Assembly (NCBI RefSeq): GCF_009930815.1
Contig: NZ_CP022222.1
Location: forward strand, 6,552,501 to 6,616,500
Origin: Bradyrhizobium sp. CCBAU 051011
Lineage (GTDB): Bacteria; Pseudomonadota; Alphaproteobacteria; Rhizobiales; Xanthobacteraceae
Direction: 5' to 3'
DNA length: 64,000 bases
Positions 8,518-16,830 of this stretch are shown one piece after another. Within the stretch, counting starts at the first letter, position 1, and each line of letters opens with the position of its first letter. Under the pieces are notes generated by a model, which was not told the origin of the DNA, ran no database searches, and was given only the letters and a program-made list of their open reading frames with translations. Made by a program: the position numbers and the translations under genes.

Positions 8518-8645
8518 GATGGCCTCCGTACGCCGAGGAAACAGGGGGATCGCAGCCTAGCGCCGAGAGCTTTTCATTTGCAATGCGGCTAATTTCAGTA
8601 TCCAAATACGAGCACGCGACCAATCGCTCCCGCGGAGGATGTCAC

Positions 8646-9353
8646 ATGCCCGACGCGACCAGGCCCTGCGAGACGCATCCCGATCTCGTCAGCTTCAAAT
8701 ACCCGCTGCGGTATTTCAAGGAAGCTCTCAGGTACAGGCGAAAGGTCAAGATCGTCGCAATTGGATCGTCCTCGACGGCGGGCGTCCTGCCGGTCTTGCC
8801 TTATCCGCCCCGGTTGGAGTTGCTCCTGCGGAACAAATTCAATTTCTACGGCCGGATGATCGACGTGCTCAATCGCGGGATCAAGGGACAGGAGTCTCCG
8901 GAGGAATTATCGCGCCTCGAGACCGATGTGATCGATGAAACACCGGCGCTGGTCATCTGGCAGGTCGGCACCAACGCCGTATATCGGAGCGCCAGCTATA
9001 ATCCGGATGAAGTGGGAGAGGCGATCACGGTCGGTCTTGATTGGCTGGCCGGCTTGCAGATGGATGTGGTGCTGATGGACCTGCAATATACGCAAGTGAT
9101 GGTTGACCAAGCCCACCTTGAGCAGTCCAACGCGATGGTGAAGCGGATAACGGCCATTGGAGAGAAGGCCGGGGTCAACGTCTTCCGCCGCTTCGCGCTG
9201 ATGAAGCGCTGGGTCGACGACGGCATTCCGATCCTCGATCTGGACGATGGAGAAAACTCCCACCTTCATACCGGCGAATGGGCGACCAATTGCATCACGC
9301 ATGCCCTTTCCGACGCGATCGAGCGGGCGGTCGAAATGGACGGCGTCACGTAA
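8646..9353 (+). CDS. SGNH/GDSL-type hydrolase
   Basis: A 235-residue cytosolic protein. Block I is AIGSSSTAG with the nucleophile Ser, block III is IWQVGTNA (GxN), and the C-terminal DGENSHLHTGEW carries the Asp-x-x-His-like catalytic pair. The family hydrolyses esters or acetyl groups; the substrate is unknown. No signal peptide is present from the ATG at 8646, which has GGAGGATG upstream. A longer in-frame reading from 8583 lacks a ribosome site. Confidence 0.78.
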   Translation: MPDATRPCETHPDLVSFKYPLRYFKEALRYRRKVKIVAIGSSSTAGVLPVLPYPPRLELLLRNKFNFYGRMIDVLNRGIKGQESPEELSRLETDVIDETPALVIWQVGTNAVYRSASYNPDEVGEAITVGLDWLAGLQMDVVLMDLQYTQVMVDQAHLEQSNAMVKRITAIGEKAGVNVFRRFALMKRWVDDGIPILDLDDGENSHLHTGEWATNCITHALSDAIERAVEMDGVT

Positions 9354-9458
9354 GACTACGGTACGAGGCAAATCGATAAAATTTGCCGGAGTTCTGTAAG
9401 CCGTTTGCAGACTCCGTTCGCTAGAACCGGACACCAACAAAAGGCAGGGGAATTTGTC

Positions 9459-9659
9459 ATGGGTTTGGTAGATCACGGTTTACCGCTTGTTCAGCTTAAG
9501 GAGCAGCGGCGCGACCTGGTCGTAGCGCTGCAAAATCGCAGCGGTCCGGTCTCGAGCTGGGAATTGATGCAGATCGCCGCGATCCAGCAGGCGATCTCGG
9601 CGTTCGAGGACGTCATCGCCGATCTCGATGCCGAAATGGAAATGGAAGCGGCGGCCTGA
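9459..9659 (+). CDS. Small conserved helical protein, 66 residues
   Basis: Not recognised. The sequence runs MGLVDHGLPLVQLKEQRRDL and then two further amphipathic helices with an acidic end (DVIADLDAEMEMEAAA). It is probably a small soluble helical bundle or coiled coil. The ribosome site AGGGGAA precedes ATG 9459. It stands alone between the SGNH hydrolase and a secreted hypothetical protein. Confidence 0.65.
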   Translation: MGLVDHGLPLVQLKEQRRDLVVALQNRSGPVSSWELMQIAAIQQAISAFEDVIADLDAEMEMEAAA

Positions 9660-9731
9660 GCCGATAGGCGCGGCCTTCCGCAACTGCCACGGCCCGCTTT
9701 ACGGCCCGTGCGCGGGGAGTAAGGTCGCGGT

Positions 9732-10424
9732 ATGCGTCGCGCTCTGGTCTTTCCACTCGTTCTCCTCGCGTTGCATGTGCAGCAGGCGACGGCCGTGCAT
9801 GCCCAGGCCTGCGTCGCCGATCAACATGGCGGGCTTGTCTGCGGCGAGGGCAAGGCCGCGATGCGTGTCGTCGCCGACACCATTTCGCCCGCGAAGGATT
9901 ACGCGTTCGCCTGGCGCAGCGCGCAGGGCCTGCCGTCAGGCAGCGATATTCCCGACGATATCGAAAACGTCCTGATCCGCATCAGCGATGGCGCGGTGCT
10001 TGCCAAGCTCGCCGGCAAGTATTGGGCGACGGGCGCGATGCGCGCGAACCGCTACGAATTGATTGCCGCCTGGTCGCCGGACAGCCGATCCGTCATCGAG
10101 GTTGCGAACAGCCGCTGGGAAAGCGATTCCTTTGCCTACTACCGGATTGATGGTGGGACGGCGACGAAGCTCGATCTGCGTGCGCTGGTCGAGCCTGTCA
10201 TGACGGCCAGGCTGCCGCCGCGAAATCGCCAGGGTAATTCCTTCCGCGTGAGGACGGATCAGCCGGTGACGCTCGATGCGCGCGGCCGCCTACGCTTTAC
10301 CGCGATGCTCCATGTGCCCAAGAGCGAAACCAGCAACGACTACAAGGTACACGTCAACGTCCGGACGACAGGCGGCAAGCCGTCCGCGCAGGTCGTGTCG
10401 ATGCGGCGGGTGAAGGCGGATTAG
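9732..10424 (+). CDS. Secreted hypothetical protein, 230 residues
   Basis: It begins with a clear Sec signal peptide (MRRALVFPLVLLALHVQQATAVHAQA, probable cleavage after AHA or AQA near residue 25), followed by two nearby cysteines and a beta-rich domain. Segments such as LIAAWSPDSRSVIEVANSRW and YYRIDGGTATKLDL resemble single blades of a propeller-like or TolB-like fold, but there are too few for a full propeller. The domain is not recognised and its function is unknown. Location: periplasm. Confidence 0.65.
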   Translation: MRRALVFPLVLLALHVQQATAVHAQACVADQHGGLVCGEGKAAMRVVADTISPAKDYAFAWRSAQGLPSGSDIPDDIENVLIRISDGAVLAKLAGKYWATGAMRANRYELIAAWSPDSRSVIEVANSRWESDSFAYYRIDGGTATKLDLRALVEPVMTARLPPRNRQGNSFRVRTDQPVTLDARGRLRFTAMLHVPKSETSNDYKVHVNVRTTGGKPSAQVVSMRRVKAD

Positions 10425-10716
10425 GGTGCGTACTCATCATTTCGGTCCGTGTCAGCTCTGCTTCTAAAGCGACGTGGCAGCGCGTCGTTGCGAATGCCGC
10501 GGACTTCGTCGCATACTGCGCCCCCTGAGTGTGAGGGTAGCCCGTCCGAGGTATTCAGCTGTTCACCAAGGCACTGTATTCTGCCTGTAGGGCTTGCCGG
10601 AGAAGCGGAGCGGTATTCCCGAGTTTAGGATTGTCGGGTTGGCGGAAGTACCCAGCCTTGGCGATCCGAGAGAGGAGCCCCGGCGCGCGCAGCGTCGGGG
10701 CTCTCTTTCTGCGTTG
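10425..10716. other. Intergenic region with a GC-rich hairpin
   Basis: No protein-coding sequence stands out. A hairpin with arms GAGCCCCG (10675-10682) and CGGGGCTC (10696-10703) is followed by TCTTTCT on the + strand. It lies between two convergent genes, so it may stop transcription from either side. The 150 bases before it contain further complementary blocks and could be part of a small RNA, but no known RNA family is recognised. Confidence 0.4.
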
Positions 10717-11463
10717 TCAGCCTTGCAGATAGCGCGCTTCGAGATGGGCGCGCTCGGCTTCGCCGAGACCGAGGCCCTCTCGGAGATAGGTCTCGAGATC
10801 GCCGTAGTCGGCGTCGATGGCCTCGAACGCGGCGGCGAGGAACGAGGCCTGCACCGAACCAAGCACCTGCCTGATGTCGTCAGGCAGGTCGGTGCTGTGA
10901 TTGGGATCTCGCCGGTAGAAGCGGTTGGTCAGGAGATAGTCTTCCGAAATGATGTCCTCGGAAACGCCGAGCGCATGCAGGATCAGCGCGCAGGCAAAGC
11001 CGGTGCGATCCTTGCCGGCGGTACAATGGATCACCAGCGGCGCGCGGTCTTCCAGCAAATGCGCAAACAGCGCCCGGTAGTGCCGCGTGTTCTTCTGTAC
11101 GTAGCTGCGGTAGGAGTCGCGCATCACCTCGACGGCGTGGTCCGTCGACAGCGGTGTGCCGGCAGCCACGATCGCGCGCAGCGCCGCGACCACCGTGGGT
11201 TCGACCGGCAGCGAGTGGACGGTGATTTCCGGCATGCCGCACAGGGCGGCGGTGCGCTCCTCGGTGCCGCGAAAATCGAACGCGCTGCGCACGCCGAGCT
11301 CCCGCAGCACGGAGACATCGTCACCGGTGAGATGACCGAGATGGTTGGAGCGAAAAATCTGCCGCCAGCGCACGGTCCGGCCGTCGCTGGTGGGATAGCC
11401 GCCGAGGTCGCGGAAATTGCTGGCGCCGGAGAGGTTGAGATGGCGGGCAGGAGAATCTGACAT
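10717..11463 (-). CDS. Tyrosine/serine protein phosphatase (Y_phosphatase3 type)
   Basis: A 248-residue protein with the Cys-x5-Arg active-site loop HCTAGKDRTG near residue 150 and the N-terminal signature NFRDLGGYPT of bacterial tyrosine/serine phosphatases. A conserved RGTEER segment follows the first strands. It probably dephosphorylates phosphotyrosine or phosphoinositide-like substrates in the cytosol. The start at 11463 gives MSDSPARHLNLSGASNFRDLGG; the longer frame upstream has no ribosome site and overlaps the promoter of the divergent MliC-like gene. Confidence 0.85.
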   Translation of the reverse strand: MSDSPARHLNLSGASNFRDLGGYPTSDGRTVRWRQIFRSNHLGHLTGDDVSVLRELGVRSAFDFRGTEERTAALCGMPEITVHSLPVEPTVVAALRAIVAAGTPLSTDHAVEVMRDSYRSYVQKNTRHYRALFAHLLEDRAPLVIHCTAGKDRTGFACALILHALGVSEDIISEDYLLTNRFYRRDPNHSTDLPDDIRQVLGSVQASFLAAAFEAIDADYGDLETYLREGLGLGEAERAHLEARYLQG

Positions 11464-11555
11464 CAATGCAGCAGGGGTTCGAACGGAGAATATGGAACGG
11501 ATCGGGTGTCGTTCCGGCCCGTCTCGTCTATACTGAACTCTCACGGGGGCGAAAC

Positions 11556-11873
11556 ATGAATCGGCGGAACATCACGATTTTTGGCGCGGCGCTGGGCCTC
11601 GCCGCGGTTGCAGTTACGGCATCGCCGGCGTCGGCGCAGTCCAGCTTCCGGAACTATCGTTGCACCGACGGATCGCAATTCATGGTCGGATTTTTCCAGT
11701 ACGACAAACGCGCCCATCTGCAACTGGACGGCAAGGCGGTGACGCTGCCGAGGCGTTGGACCCTTTCGGGCTCGCGTTATCAGGGGAAGGGCGTGACCTT
11801 ACGGATCACCAAGGCCGGGGTTACCACGCTCAAGCACGCCAGACGGCGGACCACGACGTGCGAGCAGACATGA
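11556..11873 (+). CDS. MliC-like (C-type lysozyme inhibitor) secreted protein
   Basis: A 105-residue precursor. Residues 1-27 form a signal peptide ending SPASAQS. The mature part contains NYRCTDGSQFMVGF, LDGKAVTLPRRW, SGSRYQGKGVTLRIT and a terminal CEQ, the order of conserved strands and the two-cysteine arrangement of the MliC/PliC domain. Such proteins block host or predator C-type lysozyme in the periplasm. There is no lipobox, so it is soluble rather than membrane-anchored. A hairpin terminator follows directly. Confidence 0.72.
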   Translation: MNRRNITIFGAALGLAAVAVTASPASAQSSFRNYRCTDGSQFMVGFFQYDKRAHLQLDGKAVTLPRRWTLSGSRYQGKGVTLRITKAGVTTLKHARRRTTTCEQT

Positions 11874-11909
11874 AAAAGGGCCGAAACGATTTCGTTCCGA
11901 CCCTTTTCT
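11874..11909 (+). terminator. Hairpin terminator after the MliC-like gene
   Basis: Arms AAAAGGGCCGAAACG and CGTTCCGACCCTTTT pair with two mismatches, and the distal arm runs into a T-rich end. It starts at the stop codon. Because both ends are A/T-rich it could also work for the convergent gstI-like gene. Confidence 0.7.
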
Positions 11910-11966
11910 AGTTCTCCGTCCGCGCCGCGTTTGCCGGGCGCATCTCTGCCAAACACCTCCCAGGCA

Positions 11967-12173
11967 TCAGTGATCCCGCTCGGTCTGGGCGTCCTGGATC
12001 GCCGCGGCGTGGTACCAGCTATCGCAGCAGTCAGCGAGGTTGACCGGCTGGGCAGCGGCAAACTCGGTCACGGCTTTGGTCTCGCCATAGCGACGTCCGC
12101 CGAGAGCCGCCCGGCCCCCGGTGGGGAATTGGTAAATCTTGGCGGTCCCCTGATTCAAACCCGTAGTCATCAT
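11967..12173 (-). CDS. DUF2735 / GstI-like protein divergent from glnII
   Basis: A 68-residue protein with the DUF2735 pattern: MMTTGLNQGTAKIYQFP, then an RAALGGRR segment and near the end SWYHAAAIQDA. In Rhizobium a small protein encoded divergently upstream of glnII, GstI, inhibits glnII translation. This gene has the same place and orientation and a similar IYQFP...SWYH pattern (remembered family knowledge, not aligned here). ATG at 12173 has GGAGAC upstream; the second ATG three bases later is possible. The gene symbol is withheld because the identity with GstI is inferred. Confidence 0.65.
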   Translation of the reverse strand: MMTTGLNQGTAKIYQFPTGGRAALGGRRYGETKAVTEFAAAQPVNLADCCDSWYHAAAIQDAQTERDH

Positions 12174-12607
12174 CGCAAGTCTCCTTATGTCGAAGCGCGA
12201 GCCTCCATGCTGCATGCTGCGCCCGACTCGTTCTTGACTGGTTACGTGAGTCGATATTGTCGGTGCCCCGGGCGGGTGCAAGTGATCAAGAGAGCGGCAG
12301 CTTTTGTCTATTTCGTAGGCAGTTTCGGCGCTGCTTCCTGCGAGGCAGCCATCGCGTGACCAACGCGTGGGCCGACGGGATGGTTGCTCGGGGAGGCCGG
12401 CTGCCCGCACAAGGACTTCGAAAGGGTGCCACAGCTTTAAGCGTCTAGCGGCGGACAGGCGGAAATGCCGGAGAAATGGGCTGGATTCACTGTGCAGGAG
12501 AGCCGCCGAAGCGCCGGATTTGCAGGCCCGCCGCGCTTCTATGTCGCAGCTTTTATTTTAGGCCGCTGCCGGCAAGCCCTGTGGATGACTGATGCCGCAC
12601 TGCAGCG
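12174..12607. other. Intergenic control region between gstI-like gene and glnII
   Basis: This 434-base stretch separates the divergent gstI-like gene from the glnII promoter. Open frames through it have poor protein character and no ribosome sites. It should hold the promoter of the gstI-like gene and upstream activator sites, but no convincing NtrC palindrome could be read by eye. Confidence 0.4.
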
Positions 12608-12626
12608 ATTGGCACGTTCCATGCTT
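12608..12626 (+). promoter_or_regulatory. Sigma-54 promoter of glnII
   Basis: TTGGCACGTTCCATGCTT has the invariant GG at 12611-12612 and GC at 12623-12624 exactly ten bases apart, and TTGGCACG matches the -24 element. It lies about 125 bases before the glnII ATG. NtrC-dependent sigma-54 control is known for rhizobial glnII, which fits. Confidence 0.78.
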
Positions 12627-12750
12627 AGGGGGACGTGGCCTACGTGGCCGGGTACACGTATGCGGAAAGACCTCCGGGGGCTGGGCGTCACACCTCAGAT
12701 TTCAAGCGTCGGTCTTCCGCATTTCACAGAAGCAACTCAAGAGAGGCTCA

Positions 12751-13788
12751 ATGACCAAGTACAAGCTCGAGTATATTTGGCTCGACGGCTATACGCCGAC
12801 GCCGAGTTTGCGCGGCAAAACGCAGATCAAGGAATTCGACAAGTTCCCGACGCTGGAACAGCTTCCGCTCTGGGGTTTTGACGGTTCGTCCACCATGCAG
12901 GCCGAAGGCCACAGCTCCGATTGCGTGCTGAAGCCGGTCGCGGTCTATCCGGATGCCGCGCGTGAAAACGGCGCGCTGGTGATGTGCGAAGTCATGATGC
13001 CCGATGGCAAGACCCCGCACCCGTCGAACAAGCGTGCGACCATCCTCGACGATGAAGGCGCCTGGTTCGGCTTCGAGCAGGAATATTTCTTCTACAAGGA
13101 CGGCCGTCCGCTCGGCTTCCCCTCGGACGGTTATCCGGCGCCGCAGGGCCCGTACTACACCGGCGTCGGCTATTCGAACGTCGGCAGCGTTGCCCGCAAG
13201 ATCGTGGAAGAGCACCTCAACCTCTGCCTCGCCGCGGGCATCAACCACGAAGGCATCAACGCTGAGGTGGCGAAGGGCCAGTGGGAATTCCAGATCTTCG
13301 GCAAGGGCTCCAAGACCGCTGCCGACCAGATGTGGATGGCCCGCTACCTGATGCTGCGCCTCACCGAGAGCTACGGCATTGATATCGAATTCCACTGCAA
13401 GCCGCTCGGCGATACCGACTGGAACGGCTCGGGCATGCACGCCAACTTCTCGACCAAGTACATGCGCGAAGTCGGCGGCAAGGAATACTTCGAGAAGCTG
13501 ATGGGTGCCTTTGAGAAGAATCTCATGGACCACATTGCCGTCTACGGGCCGGACAATGACAAGCGCCTGACCGGCAAGCACGAGACCGCGCCCTGGAACA
13601 AGTTCAGCTACGGCGTGGCCGACCGCGGTGCCTCGATCCGCGTTCCGCACTCCTTCATCAACAACGGATACAAGGGCTATCTGGAAGACCGCCGCCCGAA
13701 CTCCCAGGGCGACCCCTACCAGATCGCTTCGCAGATCCTGAAGACCATCGCGGAAGTCCCGACCGGCGCCAAGGCGGCCGCGGCTTAA
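12751..13788 (+). CDS. glnII: Glutamine synthetase II
   Basis: A 345-residue eukaryote-type (GSII) glutamine synthetase, the second GS of rhizobia, joining ammonia to glutamate with ATP. Seen: the N-terminal YKLEYIWLDGY, LPLWGFDGSSTMQAEG (substrate loop), GFEQEYFFY, the GINHEGINAEV metal-binding region, NGSGMHANFSTKYMR (ATP/ammonia region), and GVADRGASIRVPHSF. Length matches the family (about 344). ATG at 12751 follows GAGAGG. It is read from a sigma-54 promoter at 12608-12626 and ends in a strong hairpin. Nitrogen starvation is the likely inducer. The divergent gstI-like gene may repress its translation. Confidence 0.96.
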   Translation: MTKYKLEYIWLDGYTPTPSLRGKTQIKEFDKFPTLEQLPLWGFDGSSTMQAEGHSSDCVLKPVAVYPDAARENGALVMCEVMMPDGKTPHPSNKRATILDDEGAWFGFEQEYFFYKDGRPLGFPSDGYPAPQGPYYTGVGYSNVGSVARKIVEEHLNLCLAAGINHEGINAEVAKGQWEFQIFGKGSKTAADQMWMARYLMLRLTESYGIDIEFHCKPLGDTDWNGSGMHANFSTKYMREVGGKEYFEKLMGAFEKNLMDHIAVYGPDNDKRLTGKHETAPWNKFSYGVADRGASIRVPHSFINNGYKGYLEDRRPNSQGDPYQIASQILKTIAEVPTGAKAAAA

Positions 13789-13829
13789 GAACTGACGATA
13801 CGTCCCGGTAACACCGGGGGGCAAAAGCT

Positions 13830-13875
13830 GATCCGCCAAAGCGAAACCGCCTTGGCGGATCTTTGCGTTTTTATG
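13830..13875 (+). terminator. Terminator of glnII
   Basis: Arms GATCCGCCAA (13830-13839) and TTGGCGGATC (13852-13861) are perfectly complementary and are followed by TTTGCGTTTTT. The position 40 bases after the glnII stop fits intrinsic termination. Confidence 0.85.
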
Positions 13876-13981
13876 ACACGGCGTCTTGATGGGGTTGAAT
13901 TGGAGCCGGCCGTTCAAGGCCGTTCCCCTGGGTTATTAACCGCGCTAGACAACGGACCGTGAGCTTGCCGGGGACACGGCA

Positions 13982-14686
13982 TTGTTTGAGGGATTTTACA
14001 AGGTCAGGTTTCAGCTTGGCGCTTCGGTCGGCCGCAGCGTGATGTATGCGCGCGACGGCAGGATGCTGGGCGGCAATTCCGCCTTCGCCCATATCGGCAC
14101 CTACGAAAAGCAGGACGACGGTGTCGACGTCGTGATTCAGACGGTGCGCCACAACCCGGACCCGAACTATCGCGCGATGGCCGGCACCGACGATGCCACG
14201 CTGCTGGCGAAGGGCAGGGCGGACGGAAACCTCTACCGCTTTGAAGGGGGCTTGAAGGAATTACCGGGCGTGGCGTTCCATTCGGTGATGACGCCGATCG
14301 AGCAGGACGCCATACCGATCGCTGGCGGTGTCGGCCAGAGAGGTATCGTCAACGGTCTTTATTCCATCCACGTGCGTCTGCTCGACGGCGTCGAGGGCGG
14401 CCTCACCGGCGTGATGCTGCTCAACGAGGGCCGCATCCTCGGCGGCGATGCGTCCTTCTATTATGTCGGTAGCTACACCTCGGAGAACGGGCGCTGGAAG
14501 GGCCAGATCCTCAATCAGGAGCATACGCCCGCCATGGGCGAGAACCCGATCTTCGGCGGCCATGAAGTCGGCATCGGCTTTTCCGGCACCTGCGACGAGG
14601 AAGGCGCGCTGCTGGAAGCGACTGCGCTCGCCGGCAAGCGCAGCCTTCGTATGACCGCGGTGCTGAAGCTGATGCGGCGGGTGTAG
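13982..14686 (+). CDS. GrlR-like protein, tandemly duplicated (paralogue 2)
   Basis: A 234-residue paralogue of the proteins at 6610 and 17064. The first domain starts FEGFYKVRFQLG with GGNSAFAHIGTY; the second starts NGLYSIHVRLLDG with GGDASFYYVGSY; the end has FGGHEVGIGFSGT. TTG at 13982 is the start: GGGGACACGG lies upstream and the resulting length equals that of paralogue 3. It ends seven bases before the binding-protein gene at 14693, so the two may be co-transcribed. Function unknown. Confidence 0.72.
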   Translation: MFEGFYKVRFQLGASVGRSVMYARDGRMLGGNSAFAHIGTYEKQDDGVDVVIQTVRHNPDPNYRAMAGTDDATLLAKGRADGNLYRFEGGLKELPGVAFHSVMTPIEQDAIPIAGGVGQRGIVNGLYSIHVRLLDGVEGGLTGVMLLNEGRILGGDASFYYVGSYTSENGRWKGQILNQEHTPAMGENPIFGGHEVGIGFSGTCDEEGALLEATALAGKRSLRMTAVLKLMRRV

Positions 14687-14692
14687 CGGCCG

Positions 14693-15376
14693 ATGAGCGA
14701 TGCCATCCGCGTGCTCTCGACGCTGGCGTTGAAGGGTGCCGTTCACAGCCTGGCCGGCCAGTATCAGGCGGCAGGCGGCGCGCGCATCGATGCCGATTTC
14801 GCGCCGACATTGGCGCTGCTGGACCGGTTGCGCGCGGGCGAAGCCGCCGATGTCGTGATCCTGACCCGCGAGGGGCTCGACGAGGTCGCCCGCGAGGGTC
14901 GGGTGGCCGCGGATAGCTGCGTGGATCTGGCCCGCTCGTGGGTCGGCATCGCCGTGAAGGCTGGGGCGGCCCATCCCGATATCGCGACCGAGGCGGCGTT
15001 GCGCGCGACGTTGCTCGGCGCGCGCGTCGCCTATTCGCGGCTTGGCGCCAGCGGCATCCTGTTCGCAAAGCTGATCGAGCGGCTCGGCATTGCCGCCGAC
15101 ATCAACGCCCGCGCGATCATCATCCCGCAAGGCTTCACCGCCGAGCGGCTCGTAACCGGCGAGGCCGATCTCGCGGTCCAGCAGATCAGCGAATTGAAGC
15201 AGGTCGGCGGCATCGAGGTGGTCGGGCCCATTCCGCGCGAACTGCAGACGCCTGCGGTGTTTTCGGCGGGACGGATGGCGACGAGGCAGAAAGCAGGCGA
15301 GGCGGATCGGTTGCTGCGCTATCTCGCTTCGCCCGATGTCGCGCCGCTGTTGCGCGAGAGCGGGCTGGAGCCTTGA
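14693..15376 (+). CDS. ModA-like substrate-binding protein without a signal peptide
   Basis: A 227-residue periplasmic-binding-protein fold of the molybdate-binding (PBP_11/ModA-like) group. Seen: RVLSTLALKGAVHSLAGQYQ at the N-terminus, then ADVVILTREGLDEVA, ARSWVGIAVKAGA, and the C-terminal AGRMATRQKAGEADRLLRYL. From this start the protein lacks a secretion signal, and no permease or ATPase gene is adjacent, so it may not serve a classical transporter. It is seven bases downstream of GrlR-like paralogue 2. Ligand unknown. Confidence 0.75.
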   Translation: MSDAIRVLSTLALKGAVHSLAGQYQAAGGARIDADFAPTLALLDRLRAGEAADVVILTREGLDEVAREGRVAADSCVDLARSWVGIAVKAGAAHPDIATEAALRATLLGARVAYSRLGASGILFAKLIERLGIAADINARAIIIPQGFTAERLVTGEADLAVQQISELKQVGGIEVVGPIPRELQTPAVFSAGRMATRQKAGEADRLLRYLASPDVAPLLRESGLEP

Positions 15377-15408
15377 ATTTGGCGGCCCGTCGAAGCAACC
15401 TGCGGATC

Positions 15409-16233
15409 ATGAAGCGGACGTTCCGAAGCCTGCTGATCGTGACCATTGCCGGGGCCGTCGCGCCGACGCCCTTGGCCGCGCAATCGGCCGACCTTGTGCT
15501 GTGCGACCGCGTGGCTGCCGATCCCGCGGATCCAGACAAGCCGGCCGATGCGAAAGGCGTGGCCGATATTGCAGCCTCTGACATCGCCACGGCCATCAAG
15601 TTTTGCAGAAACGCCGCGAACGCGTCGCGGCGCGCGATGTACCAGCTCGGGCGGGCCTACGCTGCCAACCGACAGACGGCGGAAGCGATGGCGGCTTGGC
15701 GCAAGGCGGCCGACAAGGGCTCGACCTCGGCGATGGTCGAACTCGGCGTGCTCTATGGAACAGGTGCCGGCGTCACGCGGGATGAGGCGCAAGCGCGAAA
15801 ACTGTTCGAGCGCGCGGCGCAAGCCGGCAATCCGCGGGGAATCAGCAATCTCGCAGCGCTCGGCGGCGGCGCGTCATCCGATCCGGCGCGTGCGCGCGAA
15901 TTGCTGTCGAAGGGCGCCGAGACTAACGCCGAGGCGCAGTATCAGCTCGGCATGATGCTTGCGGAAGGCAATGGCGGGACCAAAGACGATGCTGCCGCCC
16001 GTGCGCTGTTCGAGAAGGCGGCGGCGCAAAATCATCCCGGCGCACTGGAGCGAATGGGAGCGTTCGCGCAGGAAGGGCGCGGCGGACCAAAGGATGCGGA
16101 GGCCGCCAAGGCCTATTATCAGCGTGCCGCCGCACTCGGCGACGAGGATGCGAAGAGGGCGCTGGAGCGGCTGCGCTGTCCCTATGCGATCAAGGATAAA
16201 CGCGGAAACGTGGTCACCAATCTGTGCTTCTGA
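15409..16233 (+). CDS. Secreted Sel1-repeat protein
   Basis: A 274-residue precursor with a signal peptide (MKRTFRSLLIVTIAGAVAPTPLAAQS). Several Sel1-like alpha/alpha repeats follow, of the form A..LG..Y..G.G...D...A...F.KAA..G: for example YQLGRAYAANRQTAEAMAAW, VELGVLYGTGAGVTRDEAQA and YQLGMMLAEGNGGTKDDAAA. Cysteines at C-terminal RLRCPY and TNLCF may pair. SLR proteins act as scaffolds for protein-protein contact, often at the envelope. It starts 33 bases after the binding-protein gene. Confidence 0.82.
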   Translation: MKRTFRSLLIVTIAGAVAPTPLAAQSADLVLCDRVAADPADPDKPADAKGVADIAASDIATAIKFCRNAANASRRAMYQLGRAYAANRQTAEAMAAWRKAADKGSTSAMVELGVLYGTGAGVTRDEAQARKLFERAAQAGNPRGISNLAALGGGASSDPARARELLSKGAETNAEAQYQLGMMLAEGNGGTKDDAAARALFEKAAAQNHPGALERMGAFAQEGRGGPKDAEAAKAYYQRAAALGDEDAKRALERLRCPYAIKDKRGNVVTNLCF

Positions 16234-16244
16234 GCCGCTGGCGC

Positions 16245-16688
16245 TTACTCCCGGATCAGCACGACACCGGCGATCAACAGCACCGCGCCCGCGAGCCGCG
16301 CGGCACTGAGGGGATGCGGCGTCAACCCGAACGCGCCGAAATGATCAAGCGTCACCGCGGCCAGCACCTGGCCGGCAATGACAAGCGCAAACAGCGTTGC
16401 GGCGCCGAGCGAAGGTAGCAACAGGATCGCCAGCAGGATGAAGGCGCCGCCGAACACGCCGCCGGACCACGCATACCAGGGCACATCGGCCATGGTTTTC
16501 CGGGACGGCACGCGCTCGCCGAGCGCGATCACCGCGACGATCATGGTGAGGAGGCCGCCGGCATAGCTAACCAGTCCCGCCCAGGCCGGCGAGCCCAGCG
16601 CGATGCGCAGGCTGCCATTGAGCGCCTGCTGGGTCACGACGCTGACGCCGGCACCGAGCGCGAGGACATAGAAGAAGATATGCTGCAC
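16245..16688 (-). CDS. YdcZ-type DMT transporter (DUF606)
   Basis: A 147-residue inner-membrane protein with about five hydrophobic segments: HIFFYVLALGAGVSVV, WAGLVSYAGGLLTMIVAVIAL, AWSGGVFGGAFILLAILLLP, LGAATLFALVIAGQVLAAVTL and LAGAVLLIAGVVLI. This is the half-size YdcZ/DUF606 branch of the drug/metabolite transporter superfamily. GTG at 16688 was chosen: GGGGGG lies just upstream and the length matches the family. Substrate unknown. Confidence 0.8.
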   Translation of the reverse strand: MQHIFFYVLALGAGVSVVTQQALNGSLRIALGSPAWAGLVSYAGGLLTMIVAVIALGERVPSRKTMADVPWYAWSGGVFGGAFILLAILLLPSLGAATLFALVIAGQVLAAVTLDHFGAFGLTPHPLSAARLAGAVLLIAGVVLIRE

Positions 16689-16830
16689 GAGGCCCCCCAA
16701 ACATTCCCTGCCGGGCAGAGCGATCCGGCGTTGTAAGGCAGGCCCGAGACAACGCGAATAGCCAGTCCGGAACAAGAGGGCCGCAGCGCAATTGTTGCGA
16801 ACGGGGGCTCGCCAATAAGCGGTGCTGGCC

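Noticed and set aside
10640..10680. Possible SRP (4.5S) RNA because of GGCGGAAGTACCCAGCC
   Set aside because: The conserved GGAAGCAGCC tetraloop region of SRP RNA is not present and the pairing does not fit.
12748..13917. 389-codon frame opposite glnII
   Set aside because: Antisense shadow of a well-conserved glutamine synthetase; no independent support.
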